The position numbers were made by a program, and so were the translations under genes. The notes beneath the pieces are model-generated. The model was not told the DNA's origin, ran no database searches, and saw only the letters and a list, made by a program, of their open reading frames with translations. This document shows positions 22,734 to 30,609 of a DNA stretch of 50,776 bases, piece by piece (within the stretch, counting starts at the first letter, position 1; each line of letters opens with the position of its first letter). This DNA comes from Streptomyces sp. AC550_RSS872 (lineage in GTDB: Bacteria; Actinomycetota; Actinomycetes; Streptomycetales; Streptomycetaceae). The stretch lies in the NCBI RefSeq assembly GCF_019049285.1, contig NZ_JAGMUL010000097.1:1-50776 (forward strand), read 5' to 3'.

Positions 22734-25280
22734 TCAGATCACGGTGTCCGAGCTGCTCGGTGAGCCTGCCTCCGTCGTCTCCGGTGCGCTGGCCGAACTG
22801 CTCGCAGGGGCACTGGAGCTTGCCGGGCCGCTGGCCGAGTCCGAGGTGGACGGTGTGGGCGTCGGTGTCGGCGTCGGTGTCGGGGTCGGCGTCGGCGTGG
22901 GAGTCGGTGTCGGTGTCGGTGTCGGCGTGGGAGTCGGCTTCGGTGACGAGGACGACGGCTTCGATGTCGGCTTCGTCGGAGAACTCGTCGTACCACCGCC
23001 GGAACTGTTCGTACCGCTCGGGTCGTCCGACGGCTCCGTCGCACCGTCCGTCGGCGTCGGGTCGTCCGACGTGCCGGGGGTGCCGTCGGGCCCCGGATCC
23101 GTCGGCCGGCTGGTCGCCGTACCCGTGTCGCCGGAGCTCTTCCCGTCGTCGCCCTCCGCCTTGTCGGCGCCGAGGCTGTCGTCGCCGATGCCCTGGCTGG
23201 CGGACGGGTTGACACCGACCTGGGTGGCCGGGGTGTCGGGGTTGTTGTCGGACGTGGCGCCGAGGGTCACCACCGTGCCGAGGACGGCCACGAGCAGGGC
23301 GCCCGAGCCGGCCGCGACGAGGTTGCGCCGGGCGAAGCCGCGGATGCCGCCCCGGCCCTTGTGCGAGGGCGCCGGGGACGGCGAGGGCGACGGTGCCGAG
23401 GCGCGGTGGGTGACCAGGGTCGTGGCGTCCCCGCCGGGCGGGAACGCGGCGGCCGGTACGCCTCCGGGCGGCGACTGCGACTCCTCGTAGCGCGCGTCCG
23501 GCACCTCCTCCCCCGCCGTGGCACCGAACGCGGCCACTCCCGGGGTCGTGCCGGAGCGGTCCGAGACCAGTGCGAGGGCTCGGCGGCCGGCGACGGTGCC
23601 GCGCTTGTCGGCGAGGGCGCCGCGCAGGCCGATGGAGGTCTCCAGCTCGGCGCGGGCCCGGTCCAGCCGGCCGCCGCAGAGCGCGAGGATGCCCAACTCG
23701 TGGTGGAAGTAGGCCTGTTCGGCGACGTCACCGGCCAGTCGGGCGGCCTCGGCGCCGACCCGCAGCGCCCGCTCCCAGGCGCTCCAGTGCAGCCCGGCCG
23801 CGAACGCGGGCCCCGCCGTGCGGGCCAGCTGCACGGTCGGGCTCTCCTCGCCCTCGGCGGGCGGTGTCGTAGCGGGCACGAGTACGCCGAGGGCGGCGAG
23901 CACGGCGTCCGCCTCGGCGCACACGCGCTCCGGGGTGACCGAGGGGTGGCCGGCCCACCAGCCGTAGTGCTGGGCGGCGGTGAGGGCGTTGTCCTGGACG
24001 TCCTCTGTGTATCCGGCGGCCTCGAGCTGGGCCTGCACGCCGGCGGCGAGCCGGTAGCGGGAGCCGACCGGTGAGACCAGTCCGCAGTCGGCGAGCTCGC
24101 CCAGCGCGGCGTCCGCGTGGGTGTCGCCGACCAGCGCGGGCAGATGCGCCTGGTGCGGCACCTCGCCGCCGAGCGCGACGGCGAACCTCAGGGCGGTACG
24201 GGCCGAGGCGCTGAGCCGTGAGGCGAGCAGCGGCGCGGGGCCGGCCGCCTCACCGAGGGAGGGCAGGGGTGTCTCCTCGCCGCGGCCCTCGGTGCCGTAC
24301 GCCCCGTCGAAGGGCGCGTCGGCCGGGGGCGCGGTGTCCTCGAAGACGCCGTACTCGTCGACCGCTTCCGCGCCGGCCCGCAGCCGGTCCCGCTGCCGCA
24401 GCAGGGCGCCGGCCTGGACGAACCTGAGCGGCAGGCCCTCCGACTCGAACCACAGGTCGCCCGCCCAGTTCGCCTCGTCCTCGGTGAGGACCCGGCCGAC
24501 CTGGCGCTCCAGGAGCTCCACGCTCGCGGCCCGGTCGAACCCGCCGAGGGCGACCTCCTCGATGCCGGAGTCGACGGACGGCGCGGGCACGTCGGGCGTG
24601 GCGCCGAGCAGGAACGCGCACTCGGGGGTCGCGTCCAGCAGCTCGTCGAGCGCGGCGCCGCCGAACTCGACGTCGTCCAGGACGACGACCGCGCCGATCT
24701 CCCGTACGAAGCCGAGCAGTTCGTCCCGATCCGGGCGGTGCAGGGGGGCGCTGTAGACGGCGTAGAAGAGGTCGTACAGCAGATCGTCCGGTGTGCGGTG
24801 GTAGCCGCTGAGCCGGACCACGCCGTCGGGGGCGAGGTCCGCGCAGTCCTCGGCAACGAGGTCGAGGAGACTGGTGCGGCCGGCGCCCGGGGCGCCGACC
24901 AGGCGCACGGAGCGACCACGGGCGAGCATCCGCACCAGCTGTTCGCGCTCGTCCTGGCGGGCCAGCAGCGGCTCGGTGGGACGGGTCGGGCCGGGGGGGA
25001 CGGGTGGCTTGGCGGCGCGGTCGACCTCGGCGCGTTCGGCCGGGGTCAGCTTCGCGGGCCGCGACGGCCGTTCCGCCGGCGGGCAGACCTCGATCTCGCT
25101 GCCGTCGACCGGGTTGACGGTGAGCAGGAAGTCGCCCGAGACCAGCTGCACGGTGCGGGCGAGTGCGGGCGCGTGCTGTCCGAAGTCGGATGTGAGGGGG
25201 TCCCTGGGCGGGCGATGGCGCGACGACTGGCCGTCACCGTCATGGCCGTACTCCTCGGGTCCCCGGTTGTTCGGGTCCAT
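22734..25280 (-). CDS. Large NTPase-like protein with C-terminal membrane anchor and PT-repeat stalk
   Basis: This 848-aa protein runs from the ATG at 25280; the longer frame would need a TTG. Residues ~100-330 look like an AAA/STAND nucleotide-binding domain: LLARQDEREQLVRMLARG, then Walker A-like GAPGAGRTSLLD (129-140) with Arg135 where Lys is expected, and Walker B-like VVVLDDVEF (198-206). Residues ~380-600 are helical, TPR-like, with AYFHHELGILALCGGRLDRA. A single membrane segment (LVAAGSGALLVAVLGTVVTL) follows, then a long Asp/Thr/Pro/Ser region including an uninterrupted Pro-Thr alternating run of about 28 residues and a Ser-rich end. The topology suggests a cytoplasmic sensor-like part with an extracellular wall-spanning tail. 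The function is unknown. Confidence 0.82.
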   Translation of the reverse strand: MDPNNRGPEEYGHDGDGQSSRHRPPRDPLTSDFGQHAPALARTVQLVSGDFLLTVNPVDGSEIEVCPPAERPSRPAKLTPAERAEVDRAAKPPVPPGPTRPTEPLLARQDEREQLVRMLARGRSVRLVGAPGAGRTSLLDLVAEDCADLAPDGVVRLSGYHRTPDDLLYDLFYAVYSAPLHRPDRDELLGFVREIGAVVVLDDVEFGGAALDELLDATPECAFLLGATPDVPAPSVDSGIEEVALGGFDRAASVELLERQVGRVLTEDEANWAGDLWFESEGLPLRFVQAGALLRQRDRLRAGAEAVDEYGVFEDTAPPADAPFDGAYGTEGRGEETPLPSLGEAAGPAPLLASRLSASARTALRFAVALGGEVPHQAHLPALVGDTHADAALGELADCGLVSPVGSRYRLAAGVQAQLEAAGYTEDVQDNALTAAQHYGWWAGHPSVTPERVCAEADAVLAALGVLVPATTPPAEGEESPTVQLARTAGPAFAAGLHWSAWERALRVGAEAARLAGDVAEQAYFHHELGILALCGGRLDRARAELETSIGLRGALADKRGTVAGRRALALVSDRSGTTPGVAAFGATAGEEVPDARYEESQSPPGGVPAAAFPPGGDATTLVTHRASAPSPSPSPAPSHKGRGGIRGFARRNLVAAGSGALLVAVLGTVVTLGATSDNNPDTPATQVGVNPSASQGIGDDSLGADKAEGDDGKSSGDTGTATSRPTDPGPDGTPGTSDDPTPTDGATEPSDDPSGTNSSGGGTTSSPTKPTSKPSSSSPKPTPTPTPTPTPTPTPTPTPTPTPTPTPTPSTSDSASGPASSSAPASSSASAPETTEAGSPSSSDTVI
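22855..22938 (-). repeat. Pro-Thr encoding 6-bp repeat tract
   Basis: About 14 tandem GTCGGN/GTGGGN hexamers (minus strand reads CCNAC-type Pro-Thr codons) inside the NTPase-like gene. The GTGTCGGTGTCG pattern is prone to slippage in 6-bp steps, so the length of the PT stalk may vary between strains without breaking the frame. Confidence 0.8.
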
Positions 25281-25542
25281 AGGTTTCAAGCCCCCCAAAA
25301 GCGTCGTGTGCCCAAGCCAAGCCCCTCCCGGCCTTGCTGCACACCGCGCTGTCGCTTCTGGTCCGGGCCCGCTCGAAGGGGTTTGTCTAGGCGGCGGGCA
25401 GCCGAACCTTAAACCTTTGCACAGTATCTACGACAGGTCGGGGTACCGCGCCGTCCGAGACGTCACAGTCTCGTGAGGATTGTGCGTGACGTGCGCTTCG
25501 CAACCGGAACGCCCGACTGTCCCGCCCCACCCGTGCCGGGGG
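25281..25542. promoter_or_regulatory. 262-bp region upstream of the NTPase-like gene
   Basis: The region lies between two minus-strand genes. An AT-richer stretch near 25408-25432 (CCTTAAACCTTTGCACAGTATC) is the likely promoter for the NTPase-like gene. No clear consensus -10/-35 pair or hairpin was recognised, and no gene is seen. Confidence 0.35.
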
Positions 25543-25866
25543 TCACACCCGAGGCAGGGACTCCACCCCGATACCGCCCTCGATCGCCAGGATCCGGTGC
25601 AGCCGGGTGGCCACCAGCAGGCGCTGCATCTGCGGCGGTACGCCGCGCAGCACCAGGCGCCGGCCGCAGCGGCCGGCCCGCCGGTGGGCCCCCATGATCA
25701 CCCCGAGTCCGGTGGCGTCCCAGGAGTCCAGCTCGGACAGGTCGAGCACCAGATCGCCGACTCCGTCGTCGATGGCCGAGTGCAGGACAGTACGGGCGTC
25801 CGCCGCGCTGCGGACGTCGAGGACGCCCCCGACGACCAGTTCGGCGTGGTCGCCCCTGATGTGCAT
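25543..25866 (-). CDS. STAS-domain anti-anti-sigma-like protein
   Basis: This 107-aa protein runs from the ATG at 25866, chosen because GGGGAGC lies just upstream and MHIRGDHAELVVGGVLDVRS is a STAS beta-strand start; the frame to 25965 is not family-like. DLSELDSWDATGLGVIMGAH aligns with the SpoIIAA/BldG phosphorylation motif (FMDSSGLGV), with Thr52 at the position of the phosphorylatable Ser and Ala51 before it. Such proteins bind anti-sigma kinases when dephosphorylated. No anti-sigma factor or sigma gene is adjacent. The upstream TGTGCTTGTTCCTGTGCCTG stretch is a low-complexity leader. Confidence 0.85.
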   Translation of the reverse strand: MHIRGDHAELVVGGVLDVRSAADARTVLHSAIDDGVGDLVLDLSELDSWDATGLGVIMGAHRRAGRCGRRLVLRGVPPQMQRLLVATRLHRILAIEGGIGVESLPRV

Positions 25867-25961
25867 ATGCGCTCCCCAAGCGTGCGTCGGTGCTCCGCGA
25901 TGCGTGCCTGTGCTTGTTCCTGTGCCTGTGATTGCTATGAGTCTTCGCTGTGGCCGGTGAT

Positions 25962-25996
25962 GCAACCTCTGACTGCGTTCAGCGGTCAGAGGTTGC
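25962..25996. terminator. 12-bp inverted repeat downstream of dehydrogenase gene
   Basis: GCAACCTCTGAC (25962-25973) and GTCAGAGGTTGC (25985-25996) are perfect arms with an 11-base loop. It lies 77 bp after the stop of the 3-hydroxybutyryl-CoA dehydrogenase gene and 96 bp before the STAS ATG on the same strand. A terminator is most likely; an operator is an alternative. Confidence 0.6.
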
Positions 25997-26072
25997 CGTC
26001 TGTAAGCGAACCGATACCGAATTCACCCCATCGCGTGATGGGCGCGGGGGCTGTGCGGTGGTCTACGAAACC

Positions 26073-26921
26073 TCAGTAGCTGTAAAAGCCTTGCCCGCTC
26101 TTGCGGCCGATGTCACCCGCGTCCACCATCCGGCGCATCAGCTCCGGCGGGGCGAACTTCTCGTCCTGGGACTCGGTGTAGATGTTGCTGGTGGCGTGCA
26201 GCAGGATGTCGACGCCGGTGAGGTCCGCGGTGGCGAGCGGGCCCATGGCGTGGCCGAAGCCCAGCTTGCAGGCGAGGTCGATGTCCTCGGCGGTGGCGAC
26301 GCCCGACTCGTACAGCTTGGTGGCCTCGACGACGAGGGCCGAGATCAGCCGGGTGGTGACGAAGCCGGCGACGTCCCGGTTGACGACGATGCAGGTCTTG
26401 CCGACGGACTCGGCGAACTCCCGTGCGGTGGCGAGGGTTTCGTCGCTCGTCTTGTAGCCGCGGACCAGCTCGACGAGCTGCATCATCGGCACCGGCGAGA
26501 AGAAGTGGACGCCGACGACCCGCTCGGGGCGCTCGGTCGCCGCCGCGATCTTGGTGATCGGGATCGCGGAGGTGTTGGAGGCGAGCACGGTGTCGTCCCG
26601 CACGATCTTGTCGAGCGCGCGGAAGATCTCGTGCTTGACCTCGAGCTTCTCGAAGACGGCCTCGATGACGACGTCCGCGTCGGCGGCGGCGTCCAGGTCG
26701 GTGGTCGCGGTGATCCGGGCGAGGGCGGCGTCGGCGTCGTGCGCCTCCAGCTTGCCCTTGCTGACGAACTTGTCGTACGACGCCTTGATGCCGTCGGTGC
26801 CACGCTTGAGAGCCTCGTCGGTGACGTCCCTGAGGACGACGTCCCACCCCGCCTGAGCGGAGACCTGGGCGATCCCGGAACCCATCAAGCCGGCGCCGAT
26901 GACGGCAAGCTTCCGTGCCAC
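26073..26921 (-). CDS. 3-hydroxybutyryl-CoA dehydrogenase
   Basis: This 282-aa protein is of usual length. It oxidises (S)-3-hydroxybutyryl-CoA to acetoacetyl-CoA with NAD(P), or runs in reverse. A Rossmann motif GAGLMGSGIAQ (residues 9-19), ASNTSAIPI with Ser115/Asn116, and catalytic His139 in VVGVHFFSPVPMM are present. The C-terminal domain ends RKSGQGFYSY. The GTG at 26919-26921 is preceded by GGGGAG. It is a paralogue of the gene at 43303-44217 in the polyketide region. A TetR gene ends 137 bp upstream on the same strand, and an ACCGGTTAGTAA sequence between them may be an operator. It probably serves butyrate/ethylmalonyl-CoA or short-chain fatty-acid metabolism. Confidence 0.93.
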   Translation of the reverse strand: MARKLAVIGAGLMGSGIAQVSAQAGWDVVLRDVTDEALKRGTDGIKASYDKFVSKGKLEAHDADAALARITATTDLDAAADADVVIEAVFEKLEVKHEIFRALDKIVRDDTVLASNTSAIPITKIAAATERPERVVGVHFFSPVPMMQLVELVRGYKTSDETLATAREFAESVGKTCIVVNRDVAGFVTTRLISALVVEATKLYESGVATAEDIDLACKLGFGHAMGPLATADLTGVDILLHATSNIYTESQDEKFAPPELMRRMVDAGDIGRKSGQGFYSY

Positions 26922-27000
26922 TGTTGCGACTCCCCTTTGAAACGCCTTACACCCTGTTTAGGTTGCTCTTCGGCGGACCTTAGCGCTCGTGAGGGACTGT

Positions 27001-27025
27001 GTGACCGGTTAGTAACGCGAGTCAC
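27001..27025. promoter_or_regulatory. Candidate regulator site upstream of dehydrogenase gene
   Basis: GTGACCGGTTAGTAACGCG lies here, with GTGAC (27001-27005) and GTCAC (27021-27025) as flanking arms and ACCGGT at the centre of a partial palindrome. TetR-type acyl-CoA regulators often use ACCGGT-centred palindromes, but the left half matches poorly, so this is tentative. Confidence 0.3.
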
Positions 27026-27057
27026 GTCTCATCTGACGGACATCACACCGGCACGGG

Positions 27058-27699
27058 TCATTCCACGCCTCGGACGGCGTAGTTGAGCACCTTCTCGCTC
27101 AACAGCTCCTCGATGTCGTCGAGAAGTACGAGCATCTCGCGTGACACTTTGCCCGGTTTGCGCCCGGCGACCATCTCCCGCCCGATGTGGACGAACACCG
27201 TCTGGTGGATCCAGGCGATCTGACCGGCGATCAGCCCCGGCAACGGGTCACCGGGCTCCGCGCCGGCCTCTTCACGCAGGGTCGACTCCAGGTGGTCGTG
27301 GATCTCCTGCTGAAGGCTCCACAGCCGCGAGCGCAGGGGCGGCGCCTCGTGGATGCAGCGCATGAACCGGTCGTAGCCCTCCATGAGTCCCAACCGGGGC
27401 GAGACGGCCTCGACCTCGGCGCGCAGCTCGCGCAGCACGGCCCGGGCGGCCGACTCCCCCGCCTCCCGGCCGCGCACCCAGCGGGAGAGCTGGTCGACGA
27501 CGCCGGCGGAGCGGTCGAAGAAGAGGTCCTCCTTCGCCGGGAAGTAGTTGTAGACGGTGTTCACGGAGACGTCGGCGGCCTCTGCCACGTCCGCGATCGT
27601 CACGGTCACGAAACCGTGCTCCAGGAACAGCCCGGTGGCGATGTCCGAGATCCGCTGCCTCGTCTCGCGCTTCTTCCGCTCCCTGAGCCCTTCCGCCAT
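27058..27699 (-). CDS. TetR family transcriptional regulator
   Basis: This 213-aa protein has a TetR HTH at about residues 13-60 (RETRQRISDIATGLFLEHGF, then TIADVAEAADVSVNTVYNYF), followed by a helical ligand-binding domain. The ATG at 27699 sits 79 bp from the ABC transporter ATG on the other strand. An AT-rich inverted repeat (27727-27757) lies exactly in that gap and is the natural operator. Repression of the divergent drug-type exporter, relieved by a small molecule, is inferred from this layout. The downstream 3-hydroxybutyryl-CoA dehydrogenase gene has the same orientation and might also be affected. Confidence 0.92.
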   Translation of the reverse strand: MAEGLRERKKRETRQRISDIATGLFLEHGFVTVTIADVAEAADVSVNTVYNYFPAKEDLFFDRSAGVVDQLSRWVRGREAGESAARAVLRELRAEVEAVSPRLGLMEGYDRFMRCIHEAPPLRSRLWSLQQEIHDHLESTLREEAGAEPGDPLPGLIAGQIAWIHQTVFVHIGREMVAGRKPGKVSREMLVLLDDIEELLSEKVLNYAVRGVE

Positions 27700-27726
27700 G
27701 GACCCATCCTAGCTTCCGTGGACTCT

Positions 27727-27757
27727 CTTAAACTTTGGGGTCATTGCAAAATTTAAG
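27727..27757. promoter_or_regulatory. TetR operator candidate
   Basis: CTTAAACTTTG (27727-27737) and CAAAATTTAAG (27747-27757) are inverted repeats with 10 of 11 positions matching and a nine-base spacer. It is unusually AT-rich for this genome and lies between tetR and the divergent ABC exporter. TGGGGTCAT also repeats directly at 27736 and 27772, the second copy running into the ABC start codon. Confidence 0.65.
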
Positions 27758-27778
27758 GGACTCTGTTTTTCTGGGGTC

Positions 27779-28561
27779 ATGCCCATCATCAGTACGGCCG
27801 GACTGGCCCGTACCTTCCAGACCAGGCTCGGCCCCGTGGAGGCCGTGCGCGGCATCGACCTGACCGTCCGCGAGGGTGAGATCCTCGGCTTCCTGGGCCC
27901 GAACGGGGCCGGCAAGACGACGACCCTGCGGATGCTGACGACCCTGCTGGCGCCCACCGGAGGCGCGGCCACCGTGGCCGGCCACGACCTCGCGACCGAC
28001 CCCGCCGGGGTGCGCCGGGCGTGCGGATACGTGGCACAGTCGGGCGGCGTCGATCCCCAGATCACCATGCGGGAGGAGCTGGTCACCCAGGGCCGCCTGT
28101 ACCGCCTGACGAAGGCGCAGGCGGCCGAGCGCGCCGAGGAACTGGCCCGCGACCTGGGACTGACCGACCTCCTCGACCACAAGGCGGGCGCCCTCTCCGG
28201 CGGGCAGCGGCGCCGCCTCGACATCGCGATGGCGCTCACGCATCGCCCGAAGGTCCTGTTCCTCGACGAGCCGACGACCGGCCTCGACCCCGGCAGCCGG
28301 GCCGACCTGTGGGACCTGATCCGGCACCTGCGCGACGAGCACGGCACGACGGTGTTCCTGACCACCCACTACCTCGACGAGGCCGACGCCCTCTCCGACC
28401 GCCTGGTAGTCGTCGACAAGGGCGTGGTCGTGGCGACGGGCACGCCGAGCGCGCTGAAGCTGGAGTACGGCGGCTCGATCGACGCGACCCTCCAGGACAC
28501 CTTCCTCGCCATCACCGGCCGCAGCGTCACGCCGGCCGACGCCACCCCCGTAGCCGTATAG
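27779..28561 (+). CDS. ABC transporter ATP-binding protein (drug-export type)
   Basis: This 260-aa DrrA-like ATPase has Walker A GPNGAGKTTTL (about residues 41-51), Q-loop YVAQSGGVDPQIT, signature LSGGQRRRLDIAMAL, Walker B VLFLDEPTTGLDP and H-loop TTHYLDEADALSDR. Unlike the two exporters at 15-19 kb it keeps a canonical LSGGQ. The ATG at 27779 lies at the end of the regulatory gap with no clear ribosome site. The permease follows 13 bp after its stop. Export of a hydrophobic drug or natural product under TetR control is the likely role; the substrate is unknown. Confidence 0.92.
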   Translation: MPIISTAGLARTFQTRLGPVEAVRGIDLTVREGEILGFLGPNGAGKTTTLRMLTTLLAPTGGAATVAGHDLATDPAGVRRACGYVAQSGGVDPQITMREELVTQGRLYRLTKAQAAERAEELARDLGLTDLLDHKAGALSGGQRRRLDIAMALTHRPKVLFLDEPTTGLDPGSRADLWDLIRHLRDEHGTTVFLTTHYLDEADALSDRLVVVDKGVVVATGTPSALKLEYGGSIDATLQDTFLAITGRSVTPADATPVAV

Positions 28562-28574
28562 GAATCCCACGAAG

Positions 28575-29324
28575 ATGCTGCTGCACGACACCGCCCTCAT
28601 CTACGGCCGGTACCTCCGCCAGTCCCTTCGCTCCCGGTTCGCGCTGCTCTTCGGCGTGCTGATGCCGCTGCTGTATCTGCTGTTCTTCGGTCCACTGCTG
28701 ACGGATCTGCCGCTCGGCGGGAGGGGGAGTTCATGGCAGGTGCTCGTCCCCGGTCTGCTGCTCCAACTAGGCCTGTTCGGGGCGTCGTTCGCCGGCTTCG
28801 CCGTCATCATCGAGAAGGGCCAGGGGGTGGTGGAGCGCATGCGCGTGACACCCGTCAGCCGCCTCGCCCTGCTGCTGGGGCGCGTCCTGCGGGACGCCAC
28901 GGTGTTCGTCTTCCAGGCCGTGCTGCTGGTGCTGGCGGCACTCGTGATGGGACTGCGGGCTCCCCTGCCCGGTGTGCTGATCGGCTTCGCGTTCGTCGCG
29001 CTGCTGACGGTGTCGCTGGCCTCGTTGTCGTACGCGCTCGCGATGAAGGTCGACAGCCCGGCGGAGTTCGGCCCGGCGGTCAACGCCATGACGATGCCGA
29101 TGATGCTGCTGTCGGGCCTGATGCTGCCGATGACGCTGGGGCCGCGGTGGCTGGATGTCCTGTCCCACTTCACCCCGTTCCGCTATCTGGTGGACGCGGT
29201 GCGAGACGCGTACGTCGGCTCGTACACGACGGCACACATGCTGTACGGCGCTTTGGTGGCCGTCGCCTTCGCGGCGCTGGCCGTGACGGTCGGCACACGC
29301 GTGTTCCGAACGGCCGGGGCGTAA
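28575..29324 (+). CDS. ABC-2 type permease (drug-export type)
   Basis: This 249-aa DrrB-like permease has about six membrane segments: one after the N-terminal RQSLRSRFALLFGVLMPLLY, then GLLLQLGLFGASFAGFAVII, the coupling region EKGQGVVERMRVTPVSRLAL typical of ABC-2 permeases, and a C-terminal segment ALVAVAFAALAVTVGTRVF. AGGAATCCC precedes the ATG. It pairs with the ATPase encoded just upstream. The next gene, a cobalamin adenosyltransferase, begins 13 bp downstream and may have its own leaderless start. Confidence 0.91.
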   Translation: MLLHDTALIYGRYLRQSLRSRFALLFGVLMPLLYLLFFGPLLTDLPLGGRGSSWQVLVPGLLLQLGLFGASFAGFAVIIEKGQGVVERMRVTPVSRLALLLGRVLRDATVFVFQAVLLVLAALVMGLRAPLPGVLIGFAFVALLTVSLASLSYALAMKVDSPAEFGPAVNAMTMPMMLLSGLMLPMTLGPRWLDVLSHFTPFRYLVDAVRDAYVGSYTTAHMLYGALVAVAFAALAVTVGTRVFRTAGA

Positions 29325-29337
29325 CTACGCTGGCCAT

Positions 29338-29910
29338 ATGGTCAATCTGACGCGCATCTACACCAGGACCGGCGACCAGGGCACCACCGCCCTCGGCGAC
29401 ATGAGCCGGGTCGCCAAGACCGATCTGCGGATCTCGGCGTACGCCGACGCCAACGAGGCGAACGCGGTGATCGGCACGGCCATCGCGCTGGGCGGGCTCG
29501 ACGAGGAGGTCGTCAAGGTCCTCACCCGGGCGCAGAACGACCTGTTCGACGTGGGTGCGGACCTGTCGACGCCGGTGGTGGAGAGCCCGCAGTTCCCGCC
29601 GCTCAGGGTCGAGCAGTCCTACATCGACAAGCTGGAGGCGGACTGCGACCACTTCCTCGAGGGACTGGAGAAGCTGCGCTCCTTCATCCTCCCGGGCGGC
29701 ACCGCGGGCGCGGCCCTGCTGCACCAGGCCTGCACGGTCGTACGCCGGGCCGAGCGCTCGACGTGGGCGGCGCTCGAGGTCCACGGCGAGACGATGAACC
29801 CGCTGACGGCGACGTACCTGAACCGCCTGTCCGACCTGCTGTTCATTCTGGCGCGGACGGCGAACAAGGAGGTCGGGGACGTGCTGTGGGTGCCGGGCGG
29901 CGAGCGCTGA
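29338..29910 (+). CDS. PduO-type cob(I)alamin adenosyltransferase
   Basis: This 190-aa protein transfers the adenosyl group of ATP to cob(I)alamin to make coenzyme B12. The N-terminal ATP loop TRTGDQGTTAL and RVAKTDLRISAYADANEANA are family signatures; VVRRAERSTWAALE and LNRLSDLLFILAR form the conserved C-terminal helices. TAACTACGC lies a few bases before the ATG, suggesting a short or absent leader. The product would support adenosylcobalamin-dependent methylmalonyl-CoA mutase, whose partner MeaB is encoded at 7337. Its 3' side is a dispersed repeat that could terminate it. Confidence 0.93.
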   Translation: MVNLTRIYTRTGDQGTTALGDMSRVAKTDLRISAYADANEANAVIGTAIALGGLDEEVVKVLTRAQNDLFDVGADLSTPVVESPQFPPLRVEQSYIDKLEADCDHFLEGLEKLRSFILPGGTAGAALLHQACTVVRRAERSTWAALEVHGETMNPLTATYLNRLSDLLFILARTANKEVGDVLWVPGGER

Positions 29911-29935
29911 GCCGCCCGGCCGAAGTCGGCGCGGC

Positions 29936-30003
29936 CGCGCCCCCGAAGGGGCGCGGGGCTGTGTTGAATCTGCGGCTACCGCCGCGCGGGCGCGACCAGC
30001 CAC
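29936..30003. repeat. Dispersed intergenic element, inverted copy
   Basis: CGCGCCCC-CGAA-GGGGCGCG (29936-29955) is a perfect hairpin, followed by GGGGCTGT, TGCGGCTACCGCCGC and GGGCGCGACCAGCCACGA. In reverse complement it closely matches 17205-17284. It separates two convergent genes and is a plausible bidirectional terminator. Confidence 0.75.
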
Positions 30004-30027
30004 GAAGGGCCCGCAGAGGACCACGGT

Positions 30028-30609
30028 CTACAAGACCCGTTCCTTCGACGTGACAAGGCTGTCGGTGGCCTCAGAGCCACCCTTCGGCTGCCTCGGCCAG
30101 ATCAGGTAGGTCAGCGCGACCAGGCCATGGATGCCGGCGGCCCGCAGCGCCACCCATTGGAACGACCGCAGCGACGACGTGTCACCGTCCCCGACGTACC
30201 AGATCGCCCCCTGGAGCAGGGCGAGCGCCACCGCCGCCGCGAGCAGTGTCCGCAGCCACAGCCGGCCCTCGTGCCGGGCCCGTGCCATGCCGTACTGCGG
30301 AGGCTTGGGCGGGCGCGGGGCACCGGCCAGGCGGTGCGCGGCGTGGCCGTCCAGCCAGCGGATCGTGTAGTGGCCGTAGGCCACGGTGAAGCCGATGTAG
30401 AGCGCGGCCAGGCCGTGCTCCCAGCCCGGCTCGGCGCCGTTCTTCAGGTCGATCGCCGTCGCGACGAACAGGACCAGCTCCAGCAACGGCTCGCACAGCA
30501 GCAGCACCACGCTCGTGCGGCGCCACTTCAGCAGGTAGCGGACGGCGAGGCCCAGCGCCAGCAGCACCCAGAAGCCGACCTCGCAGGCGATGATGAGGGC
30601 GACGATCAC
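30028..30609 (-). CDS. Integral membrane protein of unknown function
   Basis: This 193-aa protein runs from the GTG at 30609, preceded by AAGGGAGC; the longer frame upstream is antisense to the sensor kinase. Five or six hydrophobic segments are visible: VIVALIIACEVGFWVLLALG at the start, then SVVLLLCEPLLELVLFVATA, HGLAALYIGFTVAYG, LRTLLAAAVALALLQGAIWY and IHGLVALTYLIWP. A conserved-looking hydrophilic loop APRPPKPPQYGMARARHEGR sits between. No transporter or enzyme motif is seen. It is divergent from a NarL-type sensor kinase, with about 145 bp between. Confidence 0.82.
   Translation of the reverse strand: MIVALIIACEVGFWVLLALGLAVRYLLKWRRTSVVLLLCEPLLELVLFVATAIDLKNGAEPGWEHGLAALYIGFTVAYGHYTIRWLDGHAAHRLAGAPRPPKPPQYGMARARHEGRLWLRTLLAAAVALALLQGAIWYVGDGDTSSLRSFQWVALRAAGIHGLVALTYLIWPRQPKGGSEATDSLVTSKERVL

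Noticed and set aside
22855..22938. Short regular repeats that could suggest a CRISPR or satellite
   Set aside because: The units are 6 bp with no spacers and encode an in-frame Pro-Thr run inside a larger gene.
27728..28600. Minus-strand frames opposite the ABC ATPase at 27779
   Set aside because: The plus-strand frame has complete Walker A, signature, Walker B and H-loop motifs; the opposite frames are compositional shadows.
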